Shown here: piece after piece, positions 1-8,634 of the stretch
Numbering within the stretch: position 1 is the stretch's first letter
Layout of the letters: each line of letters begins with the position of its first letter
Assembly: GCF_000411975.1 (NCBI RefSeq)
Contig: NZ_ASXG01000105.1
Coordinates: forward strand, 1 to 44,401
DNA length: 44,401 bases
Direction of reading: 5' to 3'
Origin: Amycolatopsis orientalis DSM 43388
GTDB lineage: Bacteria > Actinomycetota > Actinomycetes > Mycobacteriales > Pseudonocardiaceae
The notes under the pieces: generated by a model
What the model was told of the DNA's origin: nothing
Seen by the model: only the letters and a program-made list of their open reading frames with translations
The model's database searches: none
Made by a program: the position numbers and the translations under genes

Positions 1-55
1 CAACCCTGCGACAGATCAACCGAGACACAACACGGAAGCAGCTTCCGTCAGGGTT

Positions 56-127
56 CCCCTCACACCCGCCACCGCCCGTGAGGGGCCCCTTCACGGACTT
101 AGATTCCCTGAAGGAGCCCTTCACAGA
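56..127. repeat. Nested hairpin element, copy A
   Basis: CCCCTCAC (56-63) pairs with GTGAGGGG (78-85). A second hairpin follows, CCTTCA (88-93) with TGAAGG (109-114), and the unit ends in AGCCCTTCACAGAC. The layout (GTGAGGGGCCCCTT, a spacer with GATTCCC, then AAGGAG and CCTTCAC) recurs at 40691-40742 and, in part, at 31446-31475. It resembles the hairpin after ftsI. It may act as a terminator. Confidence 0.6.
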
Positions 128-183
128 CCACCCGGCCGGTCACCCCCGCACCCAACGCCGCCGTTGACACAAGCGCCCCCGCA

Positions 184-385
184 AACCGCAGCCCCCGCAC
201 CCAACCATCGAGGCACCCACACCACCCCCGCACCCCGATACGAAGCCAAACTGCGGTTCGGGGGTGCTTGTCAAGGCACGCTTTCCCGCCTTGACAAGCA
301 CCCCCGAACCGTCAGCACAATCGGGCTTCGGGGTGCCCCACGCCACTCACCCGCCTGCAATGTCGCCGCCAGGCGACGAGCAGCC
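184..385. repeat. Dispersed palindromic repeat, copy 1
   Basis: Bases 225-338 are identical over 114 bases to 31521-31634, and weaker similarity extends to about 184-385. The core is a perfect hairpin: 24-base arms at 254-277 and 288-311 with a 10-base loop. Outer parts (CACCCCGA and TCGGGGTG, GAAGCC and GGCTTC) also pair imperfectly. Both copies are intergenic and follow a copy of the nested hairpin element. This looks like a REP or MITE-like element. Short open frames across it are by-products of the palindrome. Confidence 0.85.
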
Positions 386-398
386 CCCGACACGGACC

Positions 399-1232
399 TC
401 AGGAAAACGCAGCCACATTAGCCCGAGCCCACTCCGCATAAGAAACCCCAGCCCGCCCCAGCAATTCCTCCACCACCCCGGTCGGCTTCTGCGGATTCTC
501 CGCCGTATACGCGTACATCCCCAGCAGCCACGAAGCGATCTCCTCGGGATACCCGGCCGCCACCCACTCCGCGACCTGCTCCTGCGGACTCACCTCCACC
601 ACCGGAACCGGCTTCCCCAGCGCATCCCCAATTGCCGAAACCATTTCCGCGAACGAAATCCCCTCCGGCCCGCTCAGCTCGTAAGTCCGCCCCACGTGCC
701 CGTCCGAATTCAGCACGTGCGCGGCCACCGCGGCGATATCCGCCAGATCGATCGGCGTCTGCGTCGCCTTCGGATAAGCCAGCCGAACCTCGCCGCGTTC
801 CCGGATCGAAGACGCCCACCCCAGCGAATTGTTCATGAAAGCCCCCGGGCGCACGAAGGTCCGATCGAATCCGGCAGCGTCCACCGCGGCCTCCACTGCC
901 GCGTATTCATGCCCGCTGGACGCCGGATGCTCGTCTCCGATACTCGCCCCGGACAACGCGACCACGCGCCGGATCCCCGCCTCCCCGGCCAGCTCGCAAA
1001 ACCGCGCAACAGTCCGCGCATACGGAGCCAGATACACCGCCTCGACCCCGTTCAGCGCGGCCGGCAGCGTCGAAGGCTTGGCCAGCGACCCGACCACCAC
1101 CTCGACCCCTTCCGGCAGCGCCGCCCGCTCCGGATCCACCGTCAACGCGCGCACCGGCACGCCGCGAGCCACCAGCTCGTCGACCACCAGCCGTCCGACG
1201 CTGCCGGTCGCACCCGTCACCAGAACCGTCAT
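399..1232 (-). CDS. NmrA-like NAD(P)-binding oxidoreductase
   Basis: The protein has 277 residues. It opens with MTVLVTGATGSVGRLV, the glycine-rich GxxGxxG nucleotide-binding loop of atypical short-chain dehydrogenases of the NmrA/TMR type. The middle holds VVALSGAS and FVRPGAFMNN, typical of NmrA-like proteins that lack the usual YxxxK pair. Function is probably an NAD(P)H-dependent reductase or redox sensor; the substrate is unknown. The ATG at 1232 was chosen because it follows a GAAGG ribosome site and gives the canonical N-terminus; a longer frame runs into the operator. Two 13-base palindromes lie 14-50 bases before the start, so it is probably repressed by a TetR-type protein encoded elsewhere. 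It sits directly after ftsQ, where ftsZ is normally found, with its own control region, so it is likely an insertion into the dcw cluster rather than a division gene. Confidence 0.88.
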   Translation of the reverse strand: MTVLVTGATGSVGRLVVDELVARGVPVRALTVDPERAALPEGVEVVVGSLAKPSTLPAALNGVEAVYLAPYARTVARFCELAGEAGIRRVVALSGASIGDEHPASSGHEYAAVEAAVDAAGFDRTFVRPGAFMNNSLGWASSIRERGEVRLAYPKATQTPIDLADIAAVAAHVLNSDGHVGRTYELSGPEGISFAEMVSAIGDALGKPVPVVEVSPQEQVAEWVAAGYPEEIASWLLGMYAYTAENPQKPTGVVEELLGRAGVSYAEWARANVAAFS

Positions 1233-1244
1233 GCCCCCACCTTC

Positions 1245-1283
1245 TCGTATGGCGTACGAACACATCAAGCGTACGGCATACGA
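1245..1283. promoter_or_regulatory. Paired palindromic operator (TetR-type candidate)
   Basis: CGTATGGCGTACG (1246-1258) and CGTACGGCATACG (1270-1282) are each palindromes with CGTA/TACG arms and a 5-base centre. They are reverse complements of each other with one mismatch, and their centres are 24 bases apart. They lie in the 94-base gap between ftsQ and the NmrA-like gene, just before its start. Such spacing suits a repressor binding as two dimers. The regulator is not in the window, and the family is inferred from operator shape. Confidence 0.7.
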
Positions 1284-1326
1284 GAAATCCGCGCCACGAA
1301 ACCCCCGAAGCGGCCGGCGAAGGCGC

Positions 1327-2190
1327 TCAGGAGGTGATGGTCGGCAACTCCGGCGCGGACACGTCGTAGATCTTCCCTTGCTGCGTCAGCAACGCGGCCA
1401 ACACCTTCGCCTTGCGATCGGTGTTCTCCGCGTTCCCCCACCGCACGGTCTTGCCGTTGGAAAGCGTGAATTCGACGCTCGCCGGCGTCTGCGCGGTGAC
1501 CGTCGTCGTCTGCTTCAGCAGCTGCTCGGGCAGCACCCGCAGGACCGCGGTGACCGCGCGGGTGACCGGATCGTCCGCCGACACCTTCGGCAGTTTCAGC
1601 TCGGGCAGCCCGGCCGGCCGGGTCTTCACCGTCTTGAACACGACCCCGCCGCCGTCGACGAGGTGCACCCCGTCGCCGCCGGGGCCGCTGTCGAAGAACG
1701 CGATCGCGGTCCGTTCGGTCACCGCGATCTCGAGCGTCGTCGGCCACGACCGGGACACCTCGACCGTCGCGACGCCCGGCATCTGGGCCACCCGGTCGCG
1801 GATCCCGTCGACGTCCGCGCGCAGCATCGGCTGCCCGGGCGGCACCGCCGCGGTCGCGCGGATCTGGTCCGCCGACACGCTTTTCGCGCCCTGCACCTCG
1901 ATCGTCTTCACCGACAGCAGCGAGCTGAAGAACAGCAGATACCCCAGCGCCACAAGGGTGACCACGGTCAGCAGCGCGACCCAGCGGCGGCGGATCTCCT
2001 TGCCGCGGGTCGGCCGGGACTTCCGGGCGGCGGCGCGCGCCGCGCGGCCCGAACGCGCGGAGGTGCGGGCCCGGGTGCGCCGGCGCTCCTCCTCGGACCG
2101 CCGCCCGCGGCGTTCCCGGGCCAGGGCAGCACGCTGTTCCTCGCCCGCGCGCGGCGCGGGCGAGCGACGGCGCTGCCGGGTCCCGGTCAT
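1327..2190 (-). CDS. ftsQ: Cell division protein FtsQ
   Basis: The protein has 287 residues. It is a bitopic membrane protein of the divisome that bridges FtsL and FtsB-type partners to septal peptidoglycan synthesis. A long arginine-rich cytoplasmic tail (about residues 1-65) precedes one membrane helix (VALLTVVTLVALGYLLFF). The POTRA domain follows directly (LLSVKTIEVQGAKSVSADQI, then MPGVATVEVSRSWP), and after it the FtsQ beta domain. The ATG at 2190 overlaps the murC stop as ATGA, so translation is coupled. It is the last recognised gene of the cluster here; the next leftward gene is not ftsZ. Confidence 0.95.
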   Translation of the reverse strand: MTGTRQRRRSPAPRAGEEQRAALARERRGRRSEEERRRTRARTSARSGRAARAAARKSRPTRGKEIRRRWVALLTVVTLVALGYLLFFSSLLSVKTIEVQGAKSVSADQIRATAAVPPGQPMLRADVDGIRDRVAQMPGVATVEVSRSWPTTLEIAVTERTAIAFFDSGPGGDGVHLVDGGGVVFKTVKTRPAGLPELKLPKVSADDPVTRAVTAVLRVLPEQLLKQTTTVTAQTPASVEFTLSNGKTVRWGNAENTDRKAKVLAALLTQQGKIYDVSAPELPTITS

Positions 2191-3605
2191 GCTCGGTCGG
2201 CCCTCCGGTCCAGCTCGGCCAGGATCTCCGGGCCGAGCTGCGTCACGTCGCCCGCGCCCATGGTGATCGCCAGGTCGCCCGGCCGGACGAGGTCCGCGAC
2301 CAGGCCGGCGGCCACGTCGAAGGCGGGCTGGTAGTGCACCGGCACGGTCACCCGGTCGGCGATCAGCGCGCCGGTCACGCCCGGCACCGGGTCCTCTCGC
2401 GCGCCGAACACGTCGAGCACCACGACCTCGTCCGCCAGAGACAACGCCTCGGCGAACTCGGCGGCGAAGGTCTGCGTGCGCGAGTACAGGTGCGGCTGGA
2501 ACACCACGACGACCCGTCCGTTTCCCGCGGCCGTGCGCACCGCGCGCAGCTGCGCGGCCACCTCGGTCGGGTGGTGCGCGTAGTCGTCGTACACGCGGAC
2601 GTCGCCCGCGCGGCCCTTGAACTCGAACCGGCGGCGCACCCCGCCGAACGCGGCGAGCCCGGCGGCCATGCCGTCCAGCGGCGCGCCCAGTTCGAGCCCG
2701 GCGAGCAGCGCGGCGACCGCGTTGAGCGCCATGTGCTCGCCCGGCACCGCGACCCGCAGGTCCTGTTCCTCGCCGTCCAGCGCGATCCGCACGACGCCGC
2801 CGTCCGGAGCGGGCGTGTAGTCCAGCACTCGCACGTCGCCTTCACCGGAAGCGGCGCGGCCGTAACGCCGCACTCGCACGCCGGCCGCGGCGGCCTCGTC
2901 GCCCAGCCGGGACGCGCCCTCGTCGTCCGCGCACACGATCAGCAGCCCGCCCGGCTCGATCTGCCCGACGAAGTCGCTGAACACCTTCACGTACGCCTCG
3001 GCGGTGCCGTGGTGGTCGAGATGATCGGGCTCGACGTTCGTCACCACCGCCACCGACGGCGTGTAGGTGAGGAAGGAACCGTCGCTCTCGTCGGCTTCCG
3101 CGACGAACACGCCGCCCTCGCCGTGGTGGGCGTTGGCCCCGGACTCGTTGAGGTCGCCGCCGATCGCGAACGACGGGTCCATCCGGCAGTTCTGCAGCGC
3201 GACGGTCAGCATCGACGTGGTCGACGTCTTGCCGTGCGTTCCCGCGATGCACGCGACGCGGTGCCCGGCCATCAGCCCGGCCAGCGCCTGCGCGCGGTGC
3301 AGCACCGGGATGCCCCGTTCGCGGGCCGCGGCGAGTTCCGGGTTGGTCTCCTTGATCGCGGTGGACACCACGACGGCCGACGGCGGTTGCGCCAGCTCGG
3401 CGAGGTTGTCCGCGGTCTGGCCGACGAACAGCGTCGCGCCCTGCGCGCGCAGCGAAAGCAGCGCCCGCGATTCCTTGGCGTCCGACCCGGACACGGCCGC
3501 GCCGCGGGCGAGCAGGATCCGCGCGATGCCGGACATCCCGGCCCCGCCGATCCCGATCAGGTGCGCCCGGCGCAGCTGCGCGGGCAGTTCGGGCGTGTCA
3601 GGCAC
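2187..3605 (-). CDS. murC: UDP-N-acetylmuramate--L-alanine ligase MurC
   Basis: The protein has 472 residues, normal for the family. It adds L-alanine to UDP-MurNAc in the cytoplasm, using ATP, as the first step of stem-peptide assembly. The N-terminal Rossmann domain reads HLIGIGGAGMSGIARILL. The ATP-binding loop is AGTHGKTSTTSML near residue 120, and the Mur central motif EADESDGSFL follows. NVEPDHLDHHG and DDYAHHPTEV are also characteristic of MurC. The start is GTG at 3605 and overlaps the end of murG by 8 bases. Confidence 0.97.
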   Translation of the reverse strand: MPDTPELPAQLRRAHLIGIGGAGMSGIARILLARGAAVSGSDAKESRALLSLRAQGATLFVGQTADNLAELAQPPSAVVVSTAIKETNPELAAARERGIPVLHRAQALAGLMAGHRVACIAGTHGKTSTTSMLTVALQNCRMDPSFAIGGDLNESGANAHHGEGGVFVAEADESDGSFLTYTPSVAVVTNVEPDHLDHHGTAEAYVKVFSDFVGQIEPGGLLIVCADDEGASRLGDEAAAAGVRVRRYGRAASGEGDVRVLDYTPAPDGGVVRIALDGEEQDLRVAVPGEHMALNAVAALLAGLELGAPLDGMAAGLAAFGGVRRRFEFKGRAGDVRVYDDYAHHPTEVAAQLRAVRTAAGNGRVVVVFQPHLYSRTQTFAAEFAEALSLADEVVVLDVFGAREDPVPGVTGALIADRVTVPVHYQPAFDVAAGLVADLVRPGDLAITMGAGDVTQLGPEILAELDRRADRA

Positions 3606-4722
3606 CGGCGGCCTCCAAAACGATGCGGGCGAGGGTCTCGTCGGCCTCGCGGTGGCCGAGCCCGACCGCGGCCGCGCTCATCGCCGCGACCCGGTCGGCG
3701 TCGGTCACCAGCGGGATCACCAGCTCGGCGACCTTTTCCGCGGTGAGGTCCGCGTCGGCGACCATCAGCGCGGCCCCGGCGTCGACCGCGGGCTGGGCGT
3801 TGACCGCCTGCTCGCCGTTGCCGTGCGGCAGCGGCACGAACACCGCGGGCAGCCCGACCGCGGACACCTCGGCCGCGGTCATCGCGCCGGACCGGCACAC
3901 CACCGCGTCCGCCGCGGCGTAGGCCAGGTCCATCCGGTCCAGGTACGGCACCGGAACGTAGGCCGGGCGACCCGGAAACTCTTGCACCACCAGGGAATTC
4001 TTCGGCCCGTGCGCATGCAGCACGCCGACGCCGGCCTCGGCGAAGTCCTTGGCCGCGCCGGACACCGCGGAGTTGATCGACGCCGCGCCCTGGGAACCGC
4101 CGAACACCAGCAGCGTCGGCGCGTCCGGGTCCAGCTCGAAGTACTCGCGGGCCTCGGCGCGCAGCGCGGCCCGGTCCAGCGACGTGATCGAGCGGCGCAG
4201 CGGAATGCCGACCACCTCGGCCTTCGGCAGCGGCGTGCCCGGCACCGCGACCGCGACGCGGGCGGCGAACCGGGCGCCGACCTTGTTGGCCAGCCCGGCC
4301 GACTTGTTCGCCTCGTGCACCACGATCGGCGTGCGGCCGCGCGCGGCGAGGTACGCCGGCAGCGCGACGTAGCCGCCGAAGCCGACCACGACGTCCGCGC
4401 GCACCCGGTCGAGCACCTCGCGGGTGCGGCGGACCGAATCGCGCACCTTCAGCGGCAGCCGGAGCAGCTCCGGCGTCGGCTTGCGCGGCATCGGGACCGG
4501 CGGGATCAGCTCCAGCGGGTACCCGCGCGCGGGCACGAGCTTGTTCTCCAGGCCGCGTTCGGTGCCGAGGGCGACGATCTCGGCGTCCGGGCGCAGCCGC
4601 TTCACGGCGTCCGCCAGCGCGAGCGCGGGCTCGATGTGACCGGCGGTGCCCCCGCCGGCGACCACGACGACCGGCGCCCGGCCCGCTGCCGACCGCTGCG
4701 TTCCCTTGACGGGCTTGCTCAC
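3598..4722 (-). CDS. murG: Lipid II synthase MurG
   Basis: The protein has 374 residues and is a GT-B glycosyltransferase at the inner face of the membrane. It transfers GlcNAc from UDP-GlcNAc to lipid I to make lipid II. The N-terminal donor loop reads VVAGGGTAGHIEPALALA. VGFGGYVALPAYL and HEANKSAGLAN are typical of MurG, and the second glycine-rich region is LVFGGSQGAASIN. A TTG at 4725 is possible, but the GTG at 4722 overlaps the ftsW stop as GTGA and sits 5-8 bases after GGAGAGG, so it is preferred. Confidence 0.96.
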   Translation of the reverse strand: MSKPVKGTQRSAAGRAPVVVVAGGGTAGHIEPALALADAVKRLRPDAEIVALGTERGLENKLVPARGYPLELIPPVPMPRKPTPELLRLPLKVRDSVRRTREVLDRVRADVVVGFGGYVALPAYLAARGRTPIVVHEANKSAGLANKVGARFAARVAVAVPGTPLPKAEVVGIPLRRSITSLDRAALRAEAREYFELDPDAPTLLVFGGSQGAASINSAVSGAAKDFAEAGVGVLHAHGPKNSLVVQEFPGRPAYVPVPYLDRMDLAYAAADAVVCRSGAMTAAEVSAVGLPAVFVPLPHGNGEQAVNAQPAVDAGAALMVADADLTAEKVAELVIPLVTDADRVAAMSAAAVGLGHREADETLARIVLEAAGA

Positions 4723-6155
4723 CAATGACCTCTCCGGTTCGCGGTGCTCCGGGCACCGCGGTTCGCTGTAGTCCGCCGCGCCGACCGGCGGCGTTCCTGT
4801 GCCGGTGCGGGCCGGGCCGCACGCGGCGCCGGCCGGGCCGCCTTCGTCCCGCTCCCCGCGCCGCGCGTTCCCTTGCGGGTCGACGGCGGGCGGTACGGAT
4901 CGGGCGCGGGCAGCCGCAGCAGGCGTCCGAATTTACCCGGCCCGTGCGAGCGCAGCGCGGCCACCGCCTCGGGTTCGTGCCGCGCCGCGTTGGCCAGCAC
5001 GCCCATGATGAGCATGGTGATCACGAGCGACGTGCCGCCGTAGGAGATCAGCGGCAGCGTGACGCCGGTGACCGGCAGCAGCCCGACCACGTAGCCGATG
5101 TTGATCGCCGCCTGCGCGACGAGGAACACCGTCAGCGTGCCCGCGACGATCCGGATCCACGGGTCGATGTTGCGGGTGGCGATGCGCAGGCCGACCACGG
5201 CCACGCCGGCGAACAGCGCCAGCACCACCGCGCAGCCCACGAAGCCGAGTTCCTCGCCGATCAGCGCGAAGATGAAGTCGTTCTGCACGTTCGGCAGGTA
5301 ACCCCAGTTCGACGCGCCCTGCCCGAGGCCCTTGCCGAACAGCCCGCCGTCGGCGAGCGCCAGCTTGGCCTGGTTCGCCTGGAACCCCTCGGCCGAGGTG
5401 TCCGCGTCCGGCGACAGGAACGACATCACCCGGGCGAGCCGGTAGGGCGCGATGATCGCCAGCACCAGCACGCCGCTCAGGCCGCCGGCCAGGATCACCC
5501 CGAACAGCCGTTTCGGCGCGCCGGCGAACCACAGCAGGCCGAGCAGCACCACCGCCAGGGTGATCGTGCCGCCGAGGTCGGGCTGCAGCATCACCAGCGC
5601 GAACATCAGCAGCGCCACCGGCACCACCGGGACGAGCAGATGCCGCCACTGGTGCAGCACGTTGTACTTGATCACCAGGATGTGCGCGCCCCAGAAGGCC
5701 AGCGCCACCTTCGCCGCCTCCACCGGCTGGAAGGTGAACACGCCCAGCTTGAACCAGCCCTGCGAGCCGTTCACCGTCGACCCGAGCGGCGTCAGCACCA
5801 GCATCAGCAGCCCGAGGCAGAGCACGGTGATCGTCGCCGACATCCTGCGGATGCGCTCGAGCCGCACCCGCAGGCCGAGCCAGAACACGACCCCGCCGAT
5901 CGCGACGAACATCAGGTGCCGGAAGAACAGCGAGTACACGCCGCTGCCGGTCTTCGGGTTGTAGGACGCCACCGACGAGGCGGACAGCACCATCACCGCG
6001 CCGATCACGGTCAGGATGCCGGTCAGCGCGAGGATCAGGTGGAAGGACGCCAGCGGCCGGGACAGCCACGCGGTCAGCGCGGTGCGGAGCGCGACGAACG
6101 GGCTTTCCTTGCGGACGCGCCGAGGGCGGGGTTTGTCTCCGTCAACGACTGTCAT
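4719..6155 (-). CDS. ftsW: SEDS peptidoglycan polymerase FtsW
   Basis: The protein has 478 residues. It is a multi-spanning SEDS-family glycosyltransferase that polymerises lipid II at the septum with its partner transpeptidase FtsI; it was earlier called a lipid II flippase. About ten hydrophobic helices are seen between roughly residues 35 and 400. Family signatures are QPDLGGTITLAVV, QGASNWGYLPNVQNDFIFA, EELGFVG and TLPLISYGGTSLV. A long arginine/alanine/proline-rich cytoplasmic tail (about 70 residues) follows, as in other actinomycete FtsW proteins. The ATG at 6155 (MTVVDGDKP) was chosen; the frame is open further upstream but only inside murD. It overlaps murD by 14 bases. Confidence 0.95.
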   Translation of the reverse strand: MTVVDGDKPRPRRVRKESPFVALRTALTAWLSRPLASFHLILALTGILTVIGAVMVLSASSVASYNPKTGSGVYSLFFRHLMFVAIGGVVFWLGLRVRLERIRRMSATITVLCLGLLMLVLTPLGSTVNGSQGWFKLGVFTFQPVEAAKVALAFWGAHILVIKYNVLHQWRHLLVPVVPVALLMFALVMLQPDLGGTITLAVVLLGLLWFAGAPKRLFGVILAGGLSGVLVLAIIAPYRLARVMSFLSPDADTSAEGFQANQAKLALADGGLFGKGLGQGASNWGYLPNVQNDFIFALIGEELGFVGCAVVLALFAGVAVVGLRIATRNIDPWIRIVAGTLTVFLVAQAAINIGYVVGLLPVTGVTLPLISYGGTSLVITMLIMGVLANAARHEPEAVAALRSHGPGKFGRLLRLPAPDPYRPPSTRKGTRGAGSGTKAARPAPRAARPAPAQERRRSARRTTANRGARSTANRRGHW

Positions 6156-7548
6156 CCGCCGCCCCCGCCGCGCCGTCGGCCAGAGCACGCACCGCGGCTT
6201 CGAACGCGTCGCCGCGCGCTCCGTAGCCGGCGAACATGTCCAGCGAGGCGGCGGCGGGCGCGAGAAGCACCACGTCACCAGGACGAGCCAGGGCGCTGGC
6301 CGCATTCACCGCCGCAGTCATGGGCTCATCGTCACCCGGAAGGAGGCGGTTGCACGGGACATCCGGCGCGTGTCGCGCGAGAGCGGCTTCGATCACGGGG
6401 GAATCGGCGCCCAGCAGGACGGCCCCGCGCAGCCGTCCGGAGACCGCGGCGACGAGATCGTCCACCGACGCGCCTTTGAGCTGCCCGCCGGCGATCCAGA
6501 CCACGCTTTCGTGCGCCAGCAGCGAGCCGAGCGCGGCGTGCGGGTTGGTGGCCTTCGAGTCGTTGACGTACCGGACGCCGCCGACTTCCGCGACCTCCAC
6601 CGCGCGGTGCGGCGCGGGCTCGTAGGCGCGCAGCCCCTTCCGCACCGCCGCGGGCGAGACGCCGTGCGCGCGGGCCAGCGCGGCCGCGGCGAGCGCGTTC
6701 GCGAGGTTGTGCGGCCCGGCCGGGCGCACGTCGGCGATCTCGGCCAGTTCCTCGGCGCTCGTCTGCGGGTCGGCTCCGAAAGCCCGGTCCACCAGCAGGT
6801 CCTCGACCAGGCCCAGCTCCCCGGCGCGCGGGGTGTCGAGCACGAACCCGATCCGCCGGGCGCTGTCCGGCGCGTGGTCCTCGGCGATCCGCGTGGACCA
6901 CGGGTCGTCGACGTTGTGCACGACGGCGCGCGACCGGTCGTGCACGCGGCCCTTCGCCGCGGCGTACTCCTCCATCGAACCGTGCCAGTCGAGGTGGTCC
7001 TCGGCGAGGTTCAGCACCACTGACGCGTCCGGCGCGATCGTGGACGACCAGTGCAGCTGGAAGCTCGACAGCTCGACGGCCAGCACCTGGTGCCCGCCGC
7101 GGACCGCGTCGAGCACCGGGTAGCCGACGTTTCCGCAGGCCACCGCGTCCGCGCCGGCCGCGCGCAGGATCGACTCCAGCATCCCGACCGTCGTCGTCTT
7201 GCCGTTGGTGCCGGTGATCACCAGCCACGCCGGCGGATGCTCGCGCAGCCGCCCGATCCGCCAGGCCAGCTCGACGTCGCCGATCACCTCGACGCCCGCC
7301 TCGGCCGCCGCGACCAGCAGCGGCGACGTCGGCCGCCAGCCCGGGCTGGTCACCACGAGCGCGGTGTCCGCGGGCGGTTCGCTCAGGCCCGGGACCAGTT
7401 CGGCGTCCAGGCCGTCCAGCTCCGCGAGCCGCTCGGCGTTGCCGTCGGTGACCGTGACCCGAGCGCCCAGCTCGCGCAGCACGGGGACGACCGATTTGCC
7501 GGTGACGCCCGCGCCCGCGACCAGAACGAGTTTGCCGTCAAGCTGCAA
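6142..7548 (-). CDS. murD: UDP-MurNAc-L-Ala--D-glutamate ligase MurD
   Basis: The protein has 468 residues. It adds D-glutamate to UDP-MurNAc-L-Ala with ATP. The N-terminal domain begins LVLVAGAGVTGKSVVPVL. The ATP loop is VITGTNGKTTTVGML around residues 115-125, and LNLAEDHLDWHGSM is the conserved Mur metal-binding segment. NDSKATNPHAAL and WIAGGQLKG mark the C-terminal domain. Translation starts at TTG (7548), which has a GGAGG ribosome site 7 bases upstream that overlaps the end of mraY; there is no better ATG or GTG. Only 3 bases separate it from the mraY stop. Confidence 0.96.
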   Translation of the reverse strand: MQLDGKLVLVAGAGVTGKSVVPVLRELGARVTVTDGNAERLAELDGLDAELVPGLSEPPADTALVVTSPGWRPTSPLLVAAAEAGVEVIGDVELAWRIGRLREHPPAWLVITGTNGKTTTVGMLESILRAAGADAVACGNVGYPVLDAVRGGHQVLAVELSSFQLHWSSTIAPDASVVLNLAEDHLDWHGSMEEYAAAKGRVHDRSRAVVHNVDDPWSTRIAEDHAPDSARRIGFVLDTPRAGELGLVEDLLVDRAFGADPQTSAEELAEIADVRPAGPHNLANALAAAALARAHGVSPAAVRKGLRAYEPAPHRAVEVAEVGGVRYVNDSKATNPHAALGSLLAHESVVWIAGGQLKGASVDDLVAAVSGRLRGAVLLGADSPVIEAALARHAPDVPCNRLLPGDDEPMTAAVNAASALARPGDVVLLAPAAASLDMFAGYGARGDAFEAAVRALADGAAGAADDSR

Positions 7549-7551
7549 AGG

Positions 7552-8634
7552 TCAGCCTCCGAAGTTGAGCTGCTCGCTGTAGAACAGCCCGAGCCCGAAC
7601 ATGCAGCAGATCGCCGAGAGCAGCCAGAACCGGATGATCACCGTGGTTTCCGCCCACCCGGCCAGCTCGAAGTGGTGGTGGAAGGGCGCCATCCGGAACA
7701 GCCGCCGCCGCGTCGTGCGGAAGACCGCGATCTGCGTGACCACCGAGATCATCTCGACCATGAACAGGCCGCCGATGACGATCGCGAGCAGTTCGGTGCG
7801 GGTGGTCATGGACAGCCCGGCGACGAGACCGCCGAGGGCCAGCGACCCGGTGTCGCCCATGAAGATCTTCGCCGGCGCGGCGTTCCACCACAGGAACCCG
7901 ATGCAGGCCCCGGTGGCCGCGGCCGCGACGACCGCGAGGTCGAGCGGGTCGCGCACGTCGTAGCAGGCCGGGAGCGGCTGGGTCGAGCAGGAGAGCCGGG
8001 CCTGCCAGAACGAGATGACCACGTACGTCGCGAGCACCATCGCCGCCGCGCCGCCGGCCAGGCCGTCGAGGCCGTCGGTGAAGTTCACCGCGTTCGACCA
8101 GCCGGAGATGACGATGTAGCAGAAGATCACGAACACGACCGACGGGAACGTGATCAGCGCCAGGTCGCGGACGTAGGACAGGCTCTGCGACGCCGGGGTC
8201 AGCCCCTGGGCGTCCTTGAACTGCAGCGACAGCACCGCGAACAGGACGGTCACCACGAGCTGGCCGACCAGCTTCGCGGTCTTGTTCAGCCCGAGGTTGC
8301 GCTGCTTGCGGATCTTGATGAAGTCGTCGAGGAAGCCGACCAGGCCGAGCCCGACCGCGAGCATCAGCACGAGCAGGCCGGACGCCGACGGCGCGGCCGA
8401 GCGCGAATTGCCGATCCAGGTGATCAGGTGCGCGACGAAGTAGCCGGCGACCATCGCGATGATGATCGCGACGCCGCCCATGGTCGGCGTGCCGCGCTTC
8501 GACTTGTGCCCCTGCGGGCCTTCCTCGCGGATCTCCTGGCCGAAGCCCTGCCGCGAGAAGACCCGGATGAGGTAGGGCGTGAGCAGGATCGAGACCAGCA
8601 GACCCGCCGCGGCCGCGATCATGATGTTGATCAC
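7552..8634 (-). CDS. mraY: Phospho-MurNAc-pentapeptide transferase MraY
   Basis: The protein has 360 residues and is a polytopic membrane enzyme. It transfers phospho-MurNAc-pentapeptide to undecaprenyl phosphate, forming lipid I. About ten membrane helices are visible. Motifs are RGTPTMGGVAII near the N-terminus, LGLVGFLDDFIKIRKQRN with the catalytic aspartate pair, NFTDGLDGLAGG, GFLWWNAAPAKIFMGDTGSL, and the APFHHHFELAGW histidine cluster. The start is GTG at 8634 and overlaps the murF stop as GTGA. Confidence 0.97.
   Translation of the reverse strand: MINIMIAAAAGLLVSILLTPYLIRVFSRQGFGQEIREEGPQGHKSKRGTPTMGGVAIIIAMVAGYFVAHLITWIGNSRSAAPSASGLLVLMLAVGLGLVGFLDDFIKIRKQRNLGLNKTAKLVGQLVVTVLFAVLSLQFKDAQGLTPASQSLSYVRDLALITFPSVVFVIFCYIVISGWSNAVNFTDGLDGLAGGAAAMVLATYVVISFWQARLSCSTQPLPACYDVRDPLDLAVVAAAATGACIGFLWWNAAPAKIFMGDTGSLALGGLVAGLSMTTRTELLAIVIGGLFMVEMISVVTQIAVFRTTRRRLFRMAPFHHHFELAGWAETTVIIRFWLLSAICCMFGLGLFYSEQLNFGG

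Larger units (their letters stand above)
1..398. other. Gene-free left end with two repeat elements
   Basis: I see no convincing gene in this stretch; the open frames have unnatural composition and arise from repeat sequence. It holds a short hairpin element (about 56-127) and a copy of a long dispersed palindromic repeat (about 184-385). It lies downstream of the NmrA-like gene, where ftsZ would normally be expected to start further left. The first bases could be the promoter or leader of a leftward gene outside the window, but nothing here proves that. Confidence 0.7.

Noticed and set aside
140..346. 68-residue minus-strand frame over the palindromic repeat
   Set aside because: A near-identical peptide appears at the other copy of the repeat, it is made by the palindrome, and it has no ribosome site or natural composition.
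829..2334. 501-residue plus-strand frame opposite NmrA-like gene and ftsQ
   Set aside because: It is antisense to two well-supported genes and has arginine-rich, low-complexity composition typical of a shadow frame.
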